Shown here: positions 1-11,979 of the stretch, piece by piece | How positions within the stretch are numbered: the first letter of the stretch is position 1 | Layout: each line of letters opens with the position of its first letter | From: Strongylocentrotus droebachiensis | Lineage: Eukaryota > Echinodermata > Echinoidea > Camarodonta > Strongylocentrotidae | Direction: 5' to 3' | Length of the DNA: 64,000 nt | NCBI GenBank assembly: GCA_035222895.1 | Contig: JAVYIG010007911.1 | Coordinates: 31,495 to 95,494 of the forward strand | Program-made: the position numbers and the translations under genes | The notes under the pieces: generated by a model | What the model was told of the DNA's origin: nothing | What the model saw: only the letters and a program-made list of their open reading frames with translations | The model's database searches: none

Positions 1-2166
1 CAAATCAAATCAAATCAATATGCCCATGCAATAATCTGTTCATCATGTATGTTCATTTAATGTTGTATACCTTTAATTTTGTAAAAGTGCATTTATACAG
101 CTATGTTCATTTTGTTTTTTTCAGAACAAATCAACACTTAGAATAGAGTTTCACACACTACATTAAATACACTGGAAAGGGATAGAAAAATCTTAATAAA
201 ACCAAAGAGATACTACAAACATCATGCAAGTTATGTAGGTGTGCAAATTTGTTACTCAAACACATCCTGTGTTTTTTTCTTCTCCAAAATTGTGTTTGTT
301 TTGTGAGATTTTGTAGTTGTTGATGCTGTGTTTAGTTTTGTTTGTTGCTTGTTTTCTTTCGTCATTGTTTTTGTTGTTGTCGCAATGCTTGACTACTTGA
401 TATCAATCGCAAATAAGTTGTGATTAATATCAACCCTTTATTAAGACAGGGCCCTGGTATCAGTTCTTATAGGTACTGTACAAGTAGGCATTTACAAGTA
501 CATGTACAGACTACTGTTCTGTACTTCCTTTTCCTTTCACCAAGAGGTCATTATCATACAAAGTGACGTACATGTGCAATGTTTATTCTGCACCTCTTTT
601 TTTTTTTTGGGGGGGGGGGGGACGAGACCTTATCTATATTGTAGCAGAACTAAATGCTGCTGTTTGATATGTATGCTCAAAGCTGCACGTTGCGCACGCA
701 GTACACGTACACGTGGACGATGTACAGTACATGTACATATTTGCAGAAGCCAATGTCATAACATGTTTAGAGGGGAGGCCTTTAGTACATTTTCATAAAA
801 CAATCTATTCCCAAAGTATCTTTATAGCTACATGTATGTTGCTACAGTGGTATCCGATATTACCAATATATTTTGTACAGTGTAGGTTTATACAAACACA
901 ATATGCATGTACCTGTAACTACAATCATCCTATTTCAGTAGCTCCCTATTAAAGGCACTTTGACATACATTTTTCAAGAAATGCTTAAATATTTTGTCCA
1001 CAGTTCAAGCATGTTGGCATTCAGCAAATATAATCTACATCCCTTACTCACGTACCTGTGATGCTAACACATTTGGAACGAGTCGAAGACTATATTCATA
1101 GCAGTGCACGTTTTAGTCATACAGACTATGCAATGAAATATTGTAAGGTAAATATTTGCCAGAAGTACTACAAACATCTCTTTTTATTTCCTGTTAAGTT
1201 GATATCCCAAATCTTTGAGTGGTTGAGATTACCTTTAATTCATCCACTGGATCCTGCAAATAAGAATACAGGTCAGCAGACTTGATCTCAACCCTTCCCA
1301 AGATGCATTTGCACAACAATTCTTTCTTTATTGGTATTTTTATGACATTTCCTGTAGTAAAATGTGTGATGAATTGCAAAATGTGTTCAGAACTTCAGAT
1401 CCTTCAATGTCCTGTTCCTTTTTGCCTAAACGATTTCCAAGTCTGATTGCTCTGAAATACAATATCTTCCTAAACCACATTTTCTCAGAATTCCATCTGT
1501 TTGGGAAATGACCTTTTCATTTTTTACCGTCCGTTTCCATAGCAACAACACTAGGTCTTACTTTTGAAAGTGGGCAAAATATTATCCTTTCATGTGACCC
1601 ATGCTAGAGATATATCTCAGTATCTGAGTTGGATGGCAGCCAAGACACATTCCCTATTAACATGACAACATTCATAGAGTGTATGTACCTAGTTAATATG
1701 AACTGCTGTTGATAGTCAAAATGAAACCCAAGACTTCTGAGTCTGAGGTAAAAATGTTGACTAATCAGAATTAACGAGTTAGCCCTAAACCTGATCAAAC
1801 TTGACTATCGATATAGCAAATAACCAATAAGCAAAAAAGGAGGAGAAGGAGAAGAAAACCTTCATTTCTTGAGAGAGAGAGAGAGAGATAAAATAATGAT
1901 TTCTGCTACTATTGATGCTAGGCTCTTGTCACAATGTCAGACTACATCATGGATTTTATAACAATTTCATCATTCTTTTTGTAGATTTACAGTGTATGTA
2001 CTTAAACTTAAACAACCTTATGCCACTCTTTTCACAGTATACATTTACACGCAAAGCATATACAGTAGTTCAGTTTGATCACCTGTTTCAATACGTACAT
2101 GTACATGTAAGGACTTTTGCACCTGTGTTAATAGGTTTTGTAGTGCCATATCGTGCTGCACTTTGT
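1..2166. other. Intergenic, no gene seen
   Basis: AT-rich, with many TACATGTACA-type palindromes. 391-455 is a degenerate copy of a TTGATATCAAT...GGGCCC repeat also present at 11400-11558. 597-621 is T12 then G13. 1870-1888 is (GA)n. Confidence 0.6.
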
Positions 2167-2555
2167 AATTCTCGCTACCCCAAATAGCGATTCTGCCGAG
2201 ATTCGGGGAAAATCCTGAAAACGCGCATTGCATTATGGGATAGCTTTTCGACATTACAGCTTCCTGTGCAGGCGTTCGTGATCACAACCCTCTCTTTCAC
2301 GGTAGAGTTTAACGGCCTTTTGTGCTAAAGTCACTAATTCTGCCCGAAGCTTTCCATTGCATATTATAATCTGTACAAATTACACTGATTGGCATCGATT
2401 TTAGCGTGCGTGAAAACTCTGCACAGCGAACACAGGCGCTAGCGCCAGCGGGATGGGACTCTATACCGGAAGTTGTAGTGACGACCCGAGAGAGTGAAAA
2501 TTACCTCGTCTCGCGAATTTCAAGATTTTTGTACCTATTTAGGGTAGCGAGAATT
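2167..2555. mobile_element. TIR MITE, 389 bp
   Basis: Ends are inverted copies of AATTCTCGCTACCC (with CAAATAG or TAAATAG following). The interior is GC-richer than its surroundings and has no transposase; a 64-codon ORF at 2406-2600 crosses its right end and is probably not a gene. Confidence 0.6.
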
Positions 2556-4097
2556 GAGAATGTCTTCACGTACATGTACAATACATCTGTTGATAAATAA
2601 ATTTAGTGGTCCTGCCAGCCAGAGTTACATATTGTAGTTACGTATTACGTCTGTGTTTATAGCTCAAGTGCTCAGTTTTCATTTTGTTGGGGGCCTGTAT
2701 TCATATAAATCTACAACTAATACCCCTTTCAAACTGCCCTGATTTTCCACTATGAATGGTACAATGAAGAAAAAGCCGATAGAATACTCAATAGCCGATG
2801 AAAAGAAGAGAAATAGGCGAGCACTGAATGCAATGACCGGGGTCATAATATATTTGTGAAGCGCTTAAGAGACATTTGTGATACCGGTAAGTGCTATATA
2901 AAAGCTAAATATTATTATATTATTAATTTCTCCTGCTCAAGAGCATGAGAAATTCTCTTTCTATCAGTGTGACACTCATGAAACAGCCACTGTGCATGCG
3001 TTCGGGAGAAAACAATGATTAAAAGGCCATGAAATGGTCAAAGGTCGCAGTGTATGAAAAGGGTATAAGTCTGTAATGTACTTGTAGTTGTTGACTACAT
3101 GTAACTGTACATTAACGCTATGTTGTTGTTGACAACAAGCAAAGTATTAGGGGTTTAATAATGAATAAGAGCTTGGGTCTCTTTCTGTACAAATTGAATA
3201 TTTTGACGTTTCTGAACCGTTACTTTCCGGATGCAGAACCTTTAAAACTACACATACAGAGAAATTTTGATTTCAGTCATGGACAACAGTAATTATGAAT
3301 TGGCAGGATATTATAATAAATTCACTGCATTCCCATGCAAATACATTCACAGTTTCACATGTATACTGTATATACCATAACAGATTTATTTAAAAATCTG
3401 AATTTTTATTGATAAATGATTTTTTTTTTTTTTAGGGGGGGGGGGGCACAACAAGTATAATTACTTCAATGGCAAGTAAGATTTAATTATGAAAGGTATA
3501 AGTACCATTCATTTTTTGTTTTAATCACCAGTACATTTAGTCATTAATCATACTCTTTTTTTTATCATGCTCTTTTTAAAATATTTAAACAAATACATAA
3601 TTCATCAGTATCACGTCCCACTGCTATTATTGTGTATTGTAGTTGTAGTCATTGTAATAATTCAAAGCATATGATTTTGATAAACTTATACCAGTATGAG
3701 GAAATGGTTAATATCAGAGCCAGGATTCAGAGGATTTTTGCATACCAGTAATAGTTTGTTGCTATGGTGATTAATGTAGTTGTAATATACAAATCCTTTC
3801 CATTTTCAAACTCTGTGACTCACATTAAGGCCACAATTATCATTTCTCTAAGCTACATGCCTTTACTGTATGTATAATAGTCATCTCAAACCATTACTCA
3901 AATACTGTAAGTACATGTACTGGGAACCATGCCCCTGTGAGTGTTATCAGATTATCAGTGGACATTTTGCTGCAATTAACTTTTGTGAATTTGAAAATTC
4001 TGGGTACTGATAAGCTGATAAGATTTTTTTAATGAAGTTCTTTATGCAAGTGGTAAAGGTTCAGTAATATTCCACAAGATGAAAATATGACAAATCT
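2556..4097. other. Intergenic, no gene seen
   Basis: AT-rich. Holds T14-A-G11 at 3421-3446 and short TACATGTAC palindromes. Confidence 0.5.
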
Positions 4098-4345
4098 GGG
4101 GGTGTTTCACAAAGAAGTTAAGATGGACTTAAAGATGAAGACCAGTTATGGTCATGCGATCGCATTATGAAAGAAACATTGTGGAATCGATTAGAAAAGG
4201 TTGATCATCTAGCATATAAGTATTGGTGTGTACTGCAAGGTTCTGGAATCATCAAAATGATAAGAAATTTGGCCCAGTCTTGGTAAAGTTACAAGCACTG
4301 TACACAGAAAGATGTATATGGGACTACCCACACGTGCGCGACACA
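4098..4345. mobile_element. Chimeric MITE fragment
   Basis: Begins with GGGTGTTTCACAAAGA, the terminus of the foldback family at 26531 and 48079, but continues after about 40 bases into sequence of a different family (the TTAA element at 20681), as far as the GATGTATATGGGACTAC block. Confidence 0.55.
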
Positions 4346-4853
4346 TGCGTTATATCTATCAGGTCCAAATAGATATAATAATTTACCAAATATATCAATT
4401 AGTAGGCGGTTTCTCAGCAAAATTTGAATGATCACGTATTAGTCAAAACGTGATCTTTCACATGATTGGTAATAAGAGCTTCCATTTCATTTTTTGAGAG
4501 GGGGGTGGGGGCGTTTCCAAAACTGTTCTTTACCTTTAAGATGGACTTGAACTATGGCATTGGCAGGCGATTTATGCCCTTAAAAACATGTAAAATTAGA
4601 GTGAAAAAACGCACATCATTGACCTGTGTAAATATCAGTCACATTCTCCCAAGTCATTCAGTGCATATCAAAGTCTGTTAATAGCATGGTGATCTATTCA
4701 TGCAAGCATAGAGAGAATGTGTATGTGGCAGGGTAGTATAGATCTTTATATACCTCACTTAAGTAATCCAGCCATCTGATTGGTCGAAATTGCATTCATA
4801 AACCTTAACTGTTCCTGTAAAATTCTCGGTAACCATGCTTAAAACATTTCAAT

Positions 4854-4881
4854 ATTTTTAATAACCATGGTTATTAAAAAT
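4854..4881. repeat. 28-bp perfect palindrome
   Basis: Two 14-base arms, ATTTTTAATAACCA and its complement, meet at CCATGG. It sits in a segment with further CCATGGTTACC matches. Confidence 0.7.
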
Positions 4882-5235
4882 AGTTGGTCAGCCTCCATGG
4901 TTACCCCATAGGTTTACATGTTAAAAAATGGTTTGAGCGATGGAGGATACCGTATGTGTGCGAAGGATTGGTCGGTAATTTCAATACAATTGAATCTCGA
5001 TCGATCTTACCGACAATTTTATCTTGCATTGTTGACATGAAGACGAAAATAAACTTCCAAAAACAAAAAAACAACATCTGCCGATAGATCTTGATCTAAG
5101 TTCGTGCCAATATGCATTGCAAAAGTAAAAGAAGAGTCCGTATATGGAGCTTTTGCGAAGCATTCATCACACGCGAAGCCGGTTTCAATCCATCTAATGT
5201 ATATATTGTACAAAACTGCCAAGCATGTTAACAAC

Positions 5236-5316
5236 GCGCGATGGCCGAGAGGTCTGAGGCGCTGACTTTAGATACATCACCTTTTGTACGCAAGAGTTCG
5301 AATCTCATCTTCGACA
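5236..5316 (+). pseudogene. tRNA-Leu-like relic or SINE head
   Basis: GATGGCCGAGAGGTCTGAGG matches the box A region of tRNA-Leu and GAGTTCGAATCTC matches box B with its T stem. The acceptor and anticodon stems do not pair, and an A-rich, T-rich tail follows, so it is a pseudogene or retroposed copy. Confidence 0.5.
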
Positions 5317-5374
5317 AAAAAAAAAAGTATTTTTTATTTTTTATTTTTTAGTCTATTTTTTTTTGGCATATAAA

Positions 5375-5539
5375 AGTATTAATGACTGCTTTAATATTCG
5401 AGAAATAGTTGTTTTTATACGCTCTCGGGAAGGTTACAATTGGGCTATTCCCCTCGGCACGCCTCGGGTAATAGCACAATTCTAACCTTCCCTTGAGCGT
5501 ATAAAAACAACTATTTCTCTCAAAGCAGTCATTAATACT
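5375..5539. mobile_element. Foldback MITE, 165 bp
   Basis: Near-perfect inverted halves from AGTATTAATGACTGCTTT through GTTGTTTTTATACGCTC to a small GC-rich centre near 5455. No coding capacity; the minus-strand ORF across it is an artefact. Confidence 0.8.
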
Positions 5540-6177
5540 ATAGTAAATCATATTTTGTGGAAAATGGGCTCTCTTCCAGGGAAAAAATTAGTATTTATTT
5601 TTCGGGGGCTACTTTTCAACCTTGCCTGCATGAAAATAACATTTAAAAATTTGTTTTGCATTGAACTCTATGCAAATTTAAGGGGGCTCTTTTGGGCATT
5701 TCGGGGGCTATTTCGCCCTGAGCCCCCGTGTATTTTTTTTCACTGCTCTCTTCTCTTATGTATATTCGCGTCTAGCCACTCTTTATTTGCATACATGTGC
5801 GCTGAAATTATATGTCTGCGATCTTTGGACTTTCATAGGCTTGGTTTTGTGTTTGGAAAGTTTAGAGTGTACTATGAATCACCTAAAATATAATTTGTGT
5901 ACAGCTAGAATATAACCTTAAAAATCTTCACCCCACATTGTATGGGCCAACTAATAATAACATGATAAAGAATAACCTAAAACTGCACACAAGTCCGACT
6001 TTTATTTCTTTATTGATGACGGAATAGATTGAATCATTCAGGGGTTGTATGAAAACACATTTGCAATAATTATATTTAGGGTGTGTGTATGATTGTGAAT
6101 TTCTTTTTAGGCAAACATTTTGGGGAAAAATATAAATTTATGATTTTATTAGTACAGGGCAAATGGGAGTGGACTTT

Positions 6178-6232
6178 GCGAGATACCTCACAGAGTTGCC
6201 AATTCGTATCTCACAGAGTTGCCAATTCGTCT
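6178..6232. repeat. Two-copy tandem repeat, about 25 bp
   Basis: CTCACAGAGTTGCCAATTCG occurs twice in a row. Confidence 0.8.
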
Positions 6233-6365
6233 TTGATCGATTGCAAGTTTAACACTTCATAACTTTCCTATTTTTCATCAGATTTTGCTCAAACTTACAC
6301 TGACTAGTTCCTCTCAGTTTTCTGAATCTATTAAAACCAACTTGATATCAAGGTGGACTTCCCCT

Positions 6366-6781
6366 TTAAAGAGAAGGTTGAGTTCTGGGTAGAGGTGAAA
6401 AATAATTTTAATTTTAATTTTAATTTTAATTTTTTAATTTTTCATTGTCCTTATACAAATGTGGAAGAACATCAGAGAAAAAATGTTCCCTGAAAAGCAT
6501 GGGTCTTTAAATGCCTTCATATTCTTCATATGACAAGTAACAGCTTAAAATAAGGCTAGATTTTTATGCCACATGTTTGTGTAGTCCCATATACATTTTT
6601 CTATGTACAGTGCTTGTTACTTTACCAAGACTGGGCAAAATTTCTTTTAATTTTGAAGACTCCTGAACCTTGCAGTACAACCAATACTAATATGCTACTT
6701 GATCAACCCTTTCTGATTGATTCCACACCACTGTTTCTTTCACAATGCAATCGCATACTCAGAACTCAACTTTATCTTTAA
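6366..6781. mobile_element. TTAA-ended MITE, about 415 bp (family of 20681-21070)
   Basis: TTAA borders with inverted AGAGAAGGTTGAGTTCTG ends. Interior matches 20681-21070 in inverse orientation, including the CCTGAAAAGCATG and CCAAGACTGGGC blocks. An (ATTTT)n-like microsatellite at about 6405-6440 expands this copy. Confidence 0.75.
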
Positions 6782-9700
6782 TTCAGGACATGTGTACCAT
6801 TCTTAATACTATACATGTTTGTTCAAGGTTGGGGTAGACTTGTCAGTGACTCAATGGGTTATGGTCTTTGTCCCAAAGATATGTCAGTTACTCTAGTGCA
6901 AATAGTAGGAAAAATAGAGACAAGGATGAAGCAAACTAACACTTTGAATCCAAGAATCAAACAAACAAGCAGTTATAAAGACCAGAGGCATAACGGCAGC
7001 ACAAACTATAACTGTGCCTGCTTGACGTGTAGATGTCTCTGCCAGTCCAAAATTAGCTTTTTTAGCAATTAGAGGACACACAAGAAACTCAAAAGTCGGA
7101 GTCCAAACCAACTAGTAGTAGTAATAGGAATATAAAACCTAATTTTGTAGCCATTCTCGTGTGGGACCTCTTGCTTTAAAAAAAAAAAATAATAATAATA
7201 CCTTCATACACCACAATTTGGAGAGTTGTCTGTGACTACAACACACTCCATTGACAGAATTACCAATTTGAAATTGGCATAGCTATAGTGATCTCATATT
7301 TCAAACATTCATAACTCTCTTATTATTGGTCCCATTTATTTCAAACTTTCACCATTCAGTTTCTGTTGTTTTTATGCTTTCATACAAAGGGTTGGATTTC
7401 CCATTAATGCTGGAGCCCTCATAACTTGCCAAGTTAATTTCAAAGATACAAATTAATATCTTGGTTGTAAGGTCAGTCGACTTTAATTGTGGACTGCTGT
7501 GCTAACCGCTCTGGAATTCATAGTGTAGTTAAAAATGTGAATTTATATGTTATTTGTTGAACATTAGTGGGAAATTCAATCATGACTGCTAATCTATGAC
7601 CTCTCTTTACAAAACATATTATTCTTCTGCCCCCTAGCTACGGCTAGCTTGCATGCGGCTGTCAGCTTCCTGTTATGTCCAATGTCTGTGGGAGATTTGA
7701 TATCATGTGAGGAATTAAGGGATAAAAACGCTGCACAGACACAGACAAAAACCAGACATGACTGTCGCAGTGGTCAAGGTTATAAATGTAATTAAAGGGT
7801 ATGAATCAAGTAGACAAAAATACAGCTAGAATGTATCCAATTAACCCAAAAGGACGTAACCTAGCATGCCTATAGGAGTATGAAGATTTAATGAAGAATG
7901 ACACAATACCCTATGTATGGGACCCTAATCAGACTTGGGTTCCGTGTTGGTCCTATTCTATGCGAGTCCTTACGGGTTCATCCACCGGTTGTTCTTGTTG
8001 TTGGTAGTTGTTTTATGCCGTTCATTCAGTACTGAATATATACGCCATATCATCCACCAGTCTACATGTACATCTACTCACAAGTTGCTTTTATAGACTG
8101 AGGTCACGTTTGAAGCAATTATTTTGAATGTAGTATAGCAACATAGAAACCCCTCAGAGAAAATGTCTTATGGGGCTTGGTACACTTAAATGTAATTTTC
8201 ATTGCAAAGACAACAATATTGGTTGTCTGTACATCTTATTGTTTACTTGATGTATTGCATGCACTGTACTTAACTTGTCTACACTGTATGAAGCTTACCA
8301 TGCTAACATGTATATTTAGACTCATTTCATCCACTCCTTAGTTTTTTGTTGTAAATAAAAATGAATGCATTTGTCGACGTTGCCCAATTTAGCAGGAAAA
8401 ACTTGAGAGAAATACAGAAACTCTGTTGTGATTTTATTATTTCAGGGCGTTATATTTTTTGCTTATTTTTTACACTCTTGATATTTTGGAGAGATTCTGG
8501 TTTCAGAAGAATATAATTGGTTTCAGTCTTTCAGAATCATTAAACGCACCTAGTCTGTGAGACAAACTGCTGATTTCTTTTGTAAACGGCCTTGTTGGGG
8601 ACACTGTGACGATAAATAATCAAGCAGGACACAAAGTTCTAAACCCAGTATGAGACCACGCTGACAAGATACTTCAGCACGTATCAGCACGGTTCAATCT
8701 GTAATTGAACAAAACAAATAAAGGAAACATCCAATCAATACTGGAATACATGTACACATGCTTATCAATGACATTATTTGTTACAATAATTATCCATCTT
8801 GTCTGGTCTCAATCAATAAATGCATAACTGAATATGAATTAACTTGTTTGTGTCAATTATTTATGTGTCATATCCAAAAACCTCTCCTGAAACAATATCT
8901 GATCTTAAATACAATTATTTGATACAAAAGGCTTGCTTGCTTCTATCCTAGCACTGACTTTCAAATATGTAAACAATAACCGGTCAAGGCAATGCTCTCA
9001 AAACCCTAATTTCACAACACAAGGCCCAAGTTTAGCTTAGCAAAATACTTATAAACAATGTATTCAAAGCCTAACTTTTATCTCCCTAAATGAGACATTT
9101 ATTTATTATTCATCACTAATAACCAGCTTGAACATTTATATCAACCTTGTAAGAAATAATATGCTTCAGCTATCATACAGCCTTATTTATCATGGCTCAC
9201 TTCATAATCTGTCAAAAGAGGCGTGACTACTTCCGGTCACTAAACGTGTACAGTGCATGCATGCATTACTTGCACTTATTATGTATACCACTGCTACATT
9301 ACGTACTTCAATACAAATCTTTCGCAACAAATTTACATCACTAACCATCAACATAATGAATAGAAATTATCACTGATTATCATTCAACAACTCTTTAAAG
9401 GAATAGCAATGTAATTGTCTACTTACAACGTTGGGCTCATCAAAAAGAATTAATTTATCATCACAACCTCACGGTCGTCCGACCGTTCCAAACAAGGAAA
9501 ATCAGTGGCATGCGAAGAAACGCCCTCAATAGTCAAATACATGTCAATTCCCCAAAAAGCCTCGTCTATGACGTCAGCATTTCCCGACCTATTGTTACAT
9601 GATTTTATCAAACACAGGAGAAAACTTCCTGTCAGTAACAAGCCTTGAAGTGAAGTGATGCTTGCTAGCCCATTACGTTTGCATGAAAGTAGAAGTAGAA

Positions 9701-10277
9701 GTAGACTTTATTGGATAATTTGTTTAGCACAAGATGCATGTTTTAGTCCCTGATAAAACAATCCAAGTAGTGGTGATGTGGTGGTGGTGGTGGTGGTTGG
9801 TATTGGTGGTGGACGACTTTATTAGAATAAGGCCCAATCTGCCACATTGCACAAGTTGAAAAACAATTATGATCAGATACAAACATGAAAATATCAATGT
9901 CAATAATAAACAATGATGTGTCCATTTATATAGTGCATCTAATGTACTGCACTTAATACAAAGTATCATAAATCATTTAAAGCATAGAAAATTGAATTTA
10001 ATAGCTATCAGCGATGATCTGATAATTGAAATTCGAGCAGACAATGCTTCATATTCATTGCCAATTGATTTGCACTTAAATATGCTGGTAACCGGATGTG
10101 TGGGTGGCTGCGAACAGTTGATATACCTCATTTCTTTGTTCTTTATAAGCACTTGAAGCCAACTCTTGAATGTAATACAGAACATTTAAAGGAAACCTTA
10201 CCCAAAGAAATAACTTGAGTTATTCTGAGAGATTGATTATATTCTTGCCCATTAATCTACAAGATTCCCCACCTAAG
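6782..10277. other. Intergenic, no gene seen
   Basis: AT-rich, no coding signature on either strand. A perfect CRE-type TGACGTCA lies at 9569-9576 with an ETS-like ACTTCCTG nearby at about 9625; these could belong to an unmapped 5' exon of the SLC35A-like gene. (GGT)n at 9778-9815. Confidence 0.4.
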
Positions 10278-10595
10278 TGTATGAGAGAGTTTGCCCAATA
10301 ACCCGCTATTTTAACTATCCCGATCGCAAATTAACCAGTTAATTTGCGTCCTCATCAACCAGCAGTTGTATTTAGCGGGATATTTGGTTGAGAAAATATC
10401 CCAAGAAATCTTGATCTTGTTTTCAAAATATCCCGCCATTTGGGAAATAGCGGGCTAATTTGCAGCTGTTGGAGCTTGTTTGTGATGAGCATATTGATCT
10501 GGGGAAGACGCAATTTTGAGCTTCGGGATAATATCCTGAGTCCGAAAATAGCGAGTTATTTGGCAAACTCGAGCTAATGAAGATACGCCTTTTGA
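10278..10595. mobile_element. MITE of the CCCGCTATTT/CTCGAG family, copy 1
   Basis: Inverted AGTTTGCCCAATAACCCGC-like ends and internal blocks CGATCGCAAATTA and TTAGCGGGATATTTGGTTGA shared with 29943-30318 and 53440-53837. Confidence 0.7.
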
Positions 10596-11222
10596 AATTT
10601 GAGTAACTTCAGATTGAGGAACTCTAATGGCATGTTTTGTCTAGAGACTTTGATCCACAAGATGAACTGACATTAAGTTACAGTCCATAAAAACAGAATG
10701 TGATAATAACCATTAAAGAGCATAGCAAGCATCATTTTCAAGCAATATTATTCTGCTGACTTTGGCAAAGTGCCTTGAGATTATTGATTGCCAACCAGAT
10801 CAGTTCAGTTATAAAACATTATGTACAGTCACTTGGAAATGTTATATCTGTCATAAATTGTACCTATACTGTAAATACTCGGTCATATTTAAGACCCCAA
10901 AAAAACATTTAAGCAGGGGAAGATAACCACTTTCTCAAAGGGCAAAAAAAAAGTTTCAGCAAGTTTTGTTTTCTCTGAATGTTGTGTCCATAGCCTTGTG
11001 TGAAATATTGCATAGCTTACAGCAGATTTCATTTAATACAAACTTCCTCTTTTTTTCCCTCTTTGTAAATCATATCAGCTTGGCTGTCAGTGTCAATATC
11101 ACTTTTAACTGATATTGCGTACATCTCGAGACAAGTGTCCTGGACCATCTTGTCATTGTATTGAAATGTCGGTTCAGGTTTCTTTTACTTGATGTGTGTT
11201 TTTCGTTGCAATATGCAATATA

Positions 11223-11588
11223 CAGTTGGGCCAAAAAGTTTACATACACCAGGAAGAAAGATATTTTACTCATATTTTTGCAACTGCAGTCATTTATATG
11301 ATTGTTTCAGAGCGGTTAGTGATGTATAACAGAGAACAAACTTTTAAAAAGTTGACAGGATTGAGTGAAGATGTGATTATGTGTATTGCTTTTTTACCAG
11401 GGCCCTGTATTACAAAGAGTTGATATCAATTGCAACTTATTTGTGATTGATATCAATCACAACTATGTACATAAGAGATGGGAGACTGCAGACTTGTGAT
11501 TGATTTAGGGACTTGATATTGATTTGGATCAATATCAAATCTTTGTAAGACGGGGCCCAGGTGTATGTAAACTTTCAGGCCCAACTTG
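11223..11588. mobile_element. Tc1/mariner-like non-autonomous element
   Basis: Terminal inverted repeats of about 28 bp: CAGTTGGGCCAAAAAGTTTA at the left and its complement with two mismatches at the right, continuing to TACATACACC. The AGTTTACATACACC core is typical of Tc1-like TIRs. TA flanks the left end; the right TA has decayed. It ends about 50 bp before the first recognised SLC35A-like coding exon. Confidence 0.75.
11400..11558. repeat. Palindromic GGGCCC unit nested in the Tc1-like element
   Basis: Starts GGGCCCTGTATTACAAAGA and ends with its near-complement TCTTTGTAAGACGGGGCCC; interior is full of GATATCAA steps. A degenerate relative lies at 391-455. Confidence 0.65.
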
Positions 11589-11638
11589 ACACGATATATA
11601 ATAATCTGATATGTTCTGTCATGTTTTGAATCCAACAG

Positions 11639-11979
11639 ATGGTGCCAGTTTTGGCTTCAAGATGTACATCTTGCTGGTGCTGACGCTCAACGCCACCGGG
11701 TACATCCTCCTGATCCGCTACACCCGCTCCAGAGACGACGTACCCATGTACTTCAGCACCACCACCGTCCTCCTGTCTGAGTGCTCCAAGCTCTCCATCA
11801 GTCTCATCCTCCTCATCAAGGAACATAAGAGCGTGGTGGGGATGATAAGGGACGTCTACCACAACGTCCTCTGCAACCCTTCCGATACCTTCAAGATGTG
11901 CATCCCAAGCATCATCTACGCTCTGCAGAACAACCTGGCCTTTGTGGCCCTGTCCAATCTGGATGCTGCAACCTATCAG
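11639..11979 (+). CDS. SLC35A-like transporter, first recognised coding exon
   Basis: Acceptor CAACAG at 11638 and donor CAG|GTAACA. It codes for 113 residues covering the first third, from a Gly-Phe-Lys-Met-Tyr start of helix 1 to NLDAATYQ. Two bases complete a codon begun in an unseen upstream exon. An ATG in frame at 11611 lies before the acceptor and could serve as a start if the exon is really 5'-terminal, but the family normally has about a dozen residues before this point and the acceptor is good, so I prefer a missing small first exon. Confidence 0.9.

Noticed and set aside
5236-5316. Functional tRNA-Leu gene
   Set aside because: Box A and box B are present but acceptor and anticodon stems do not pair.
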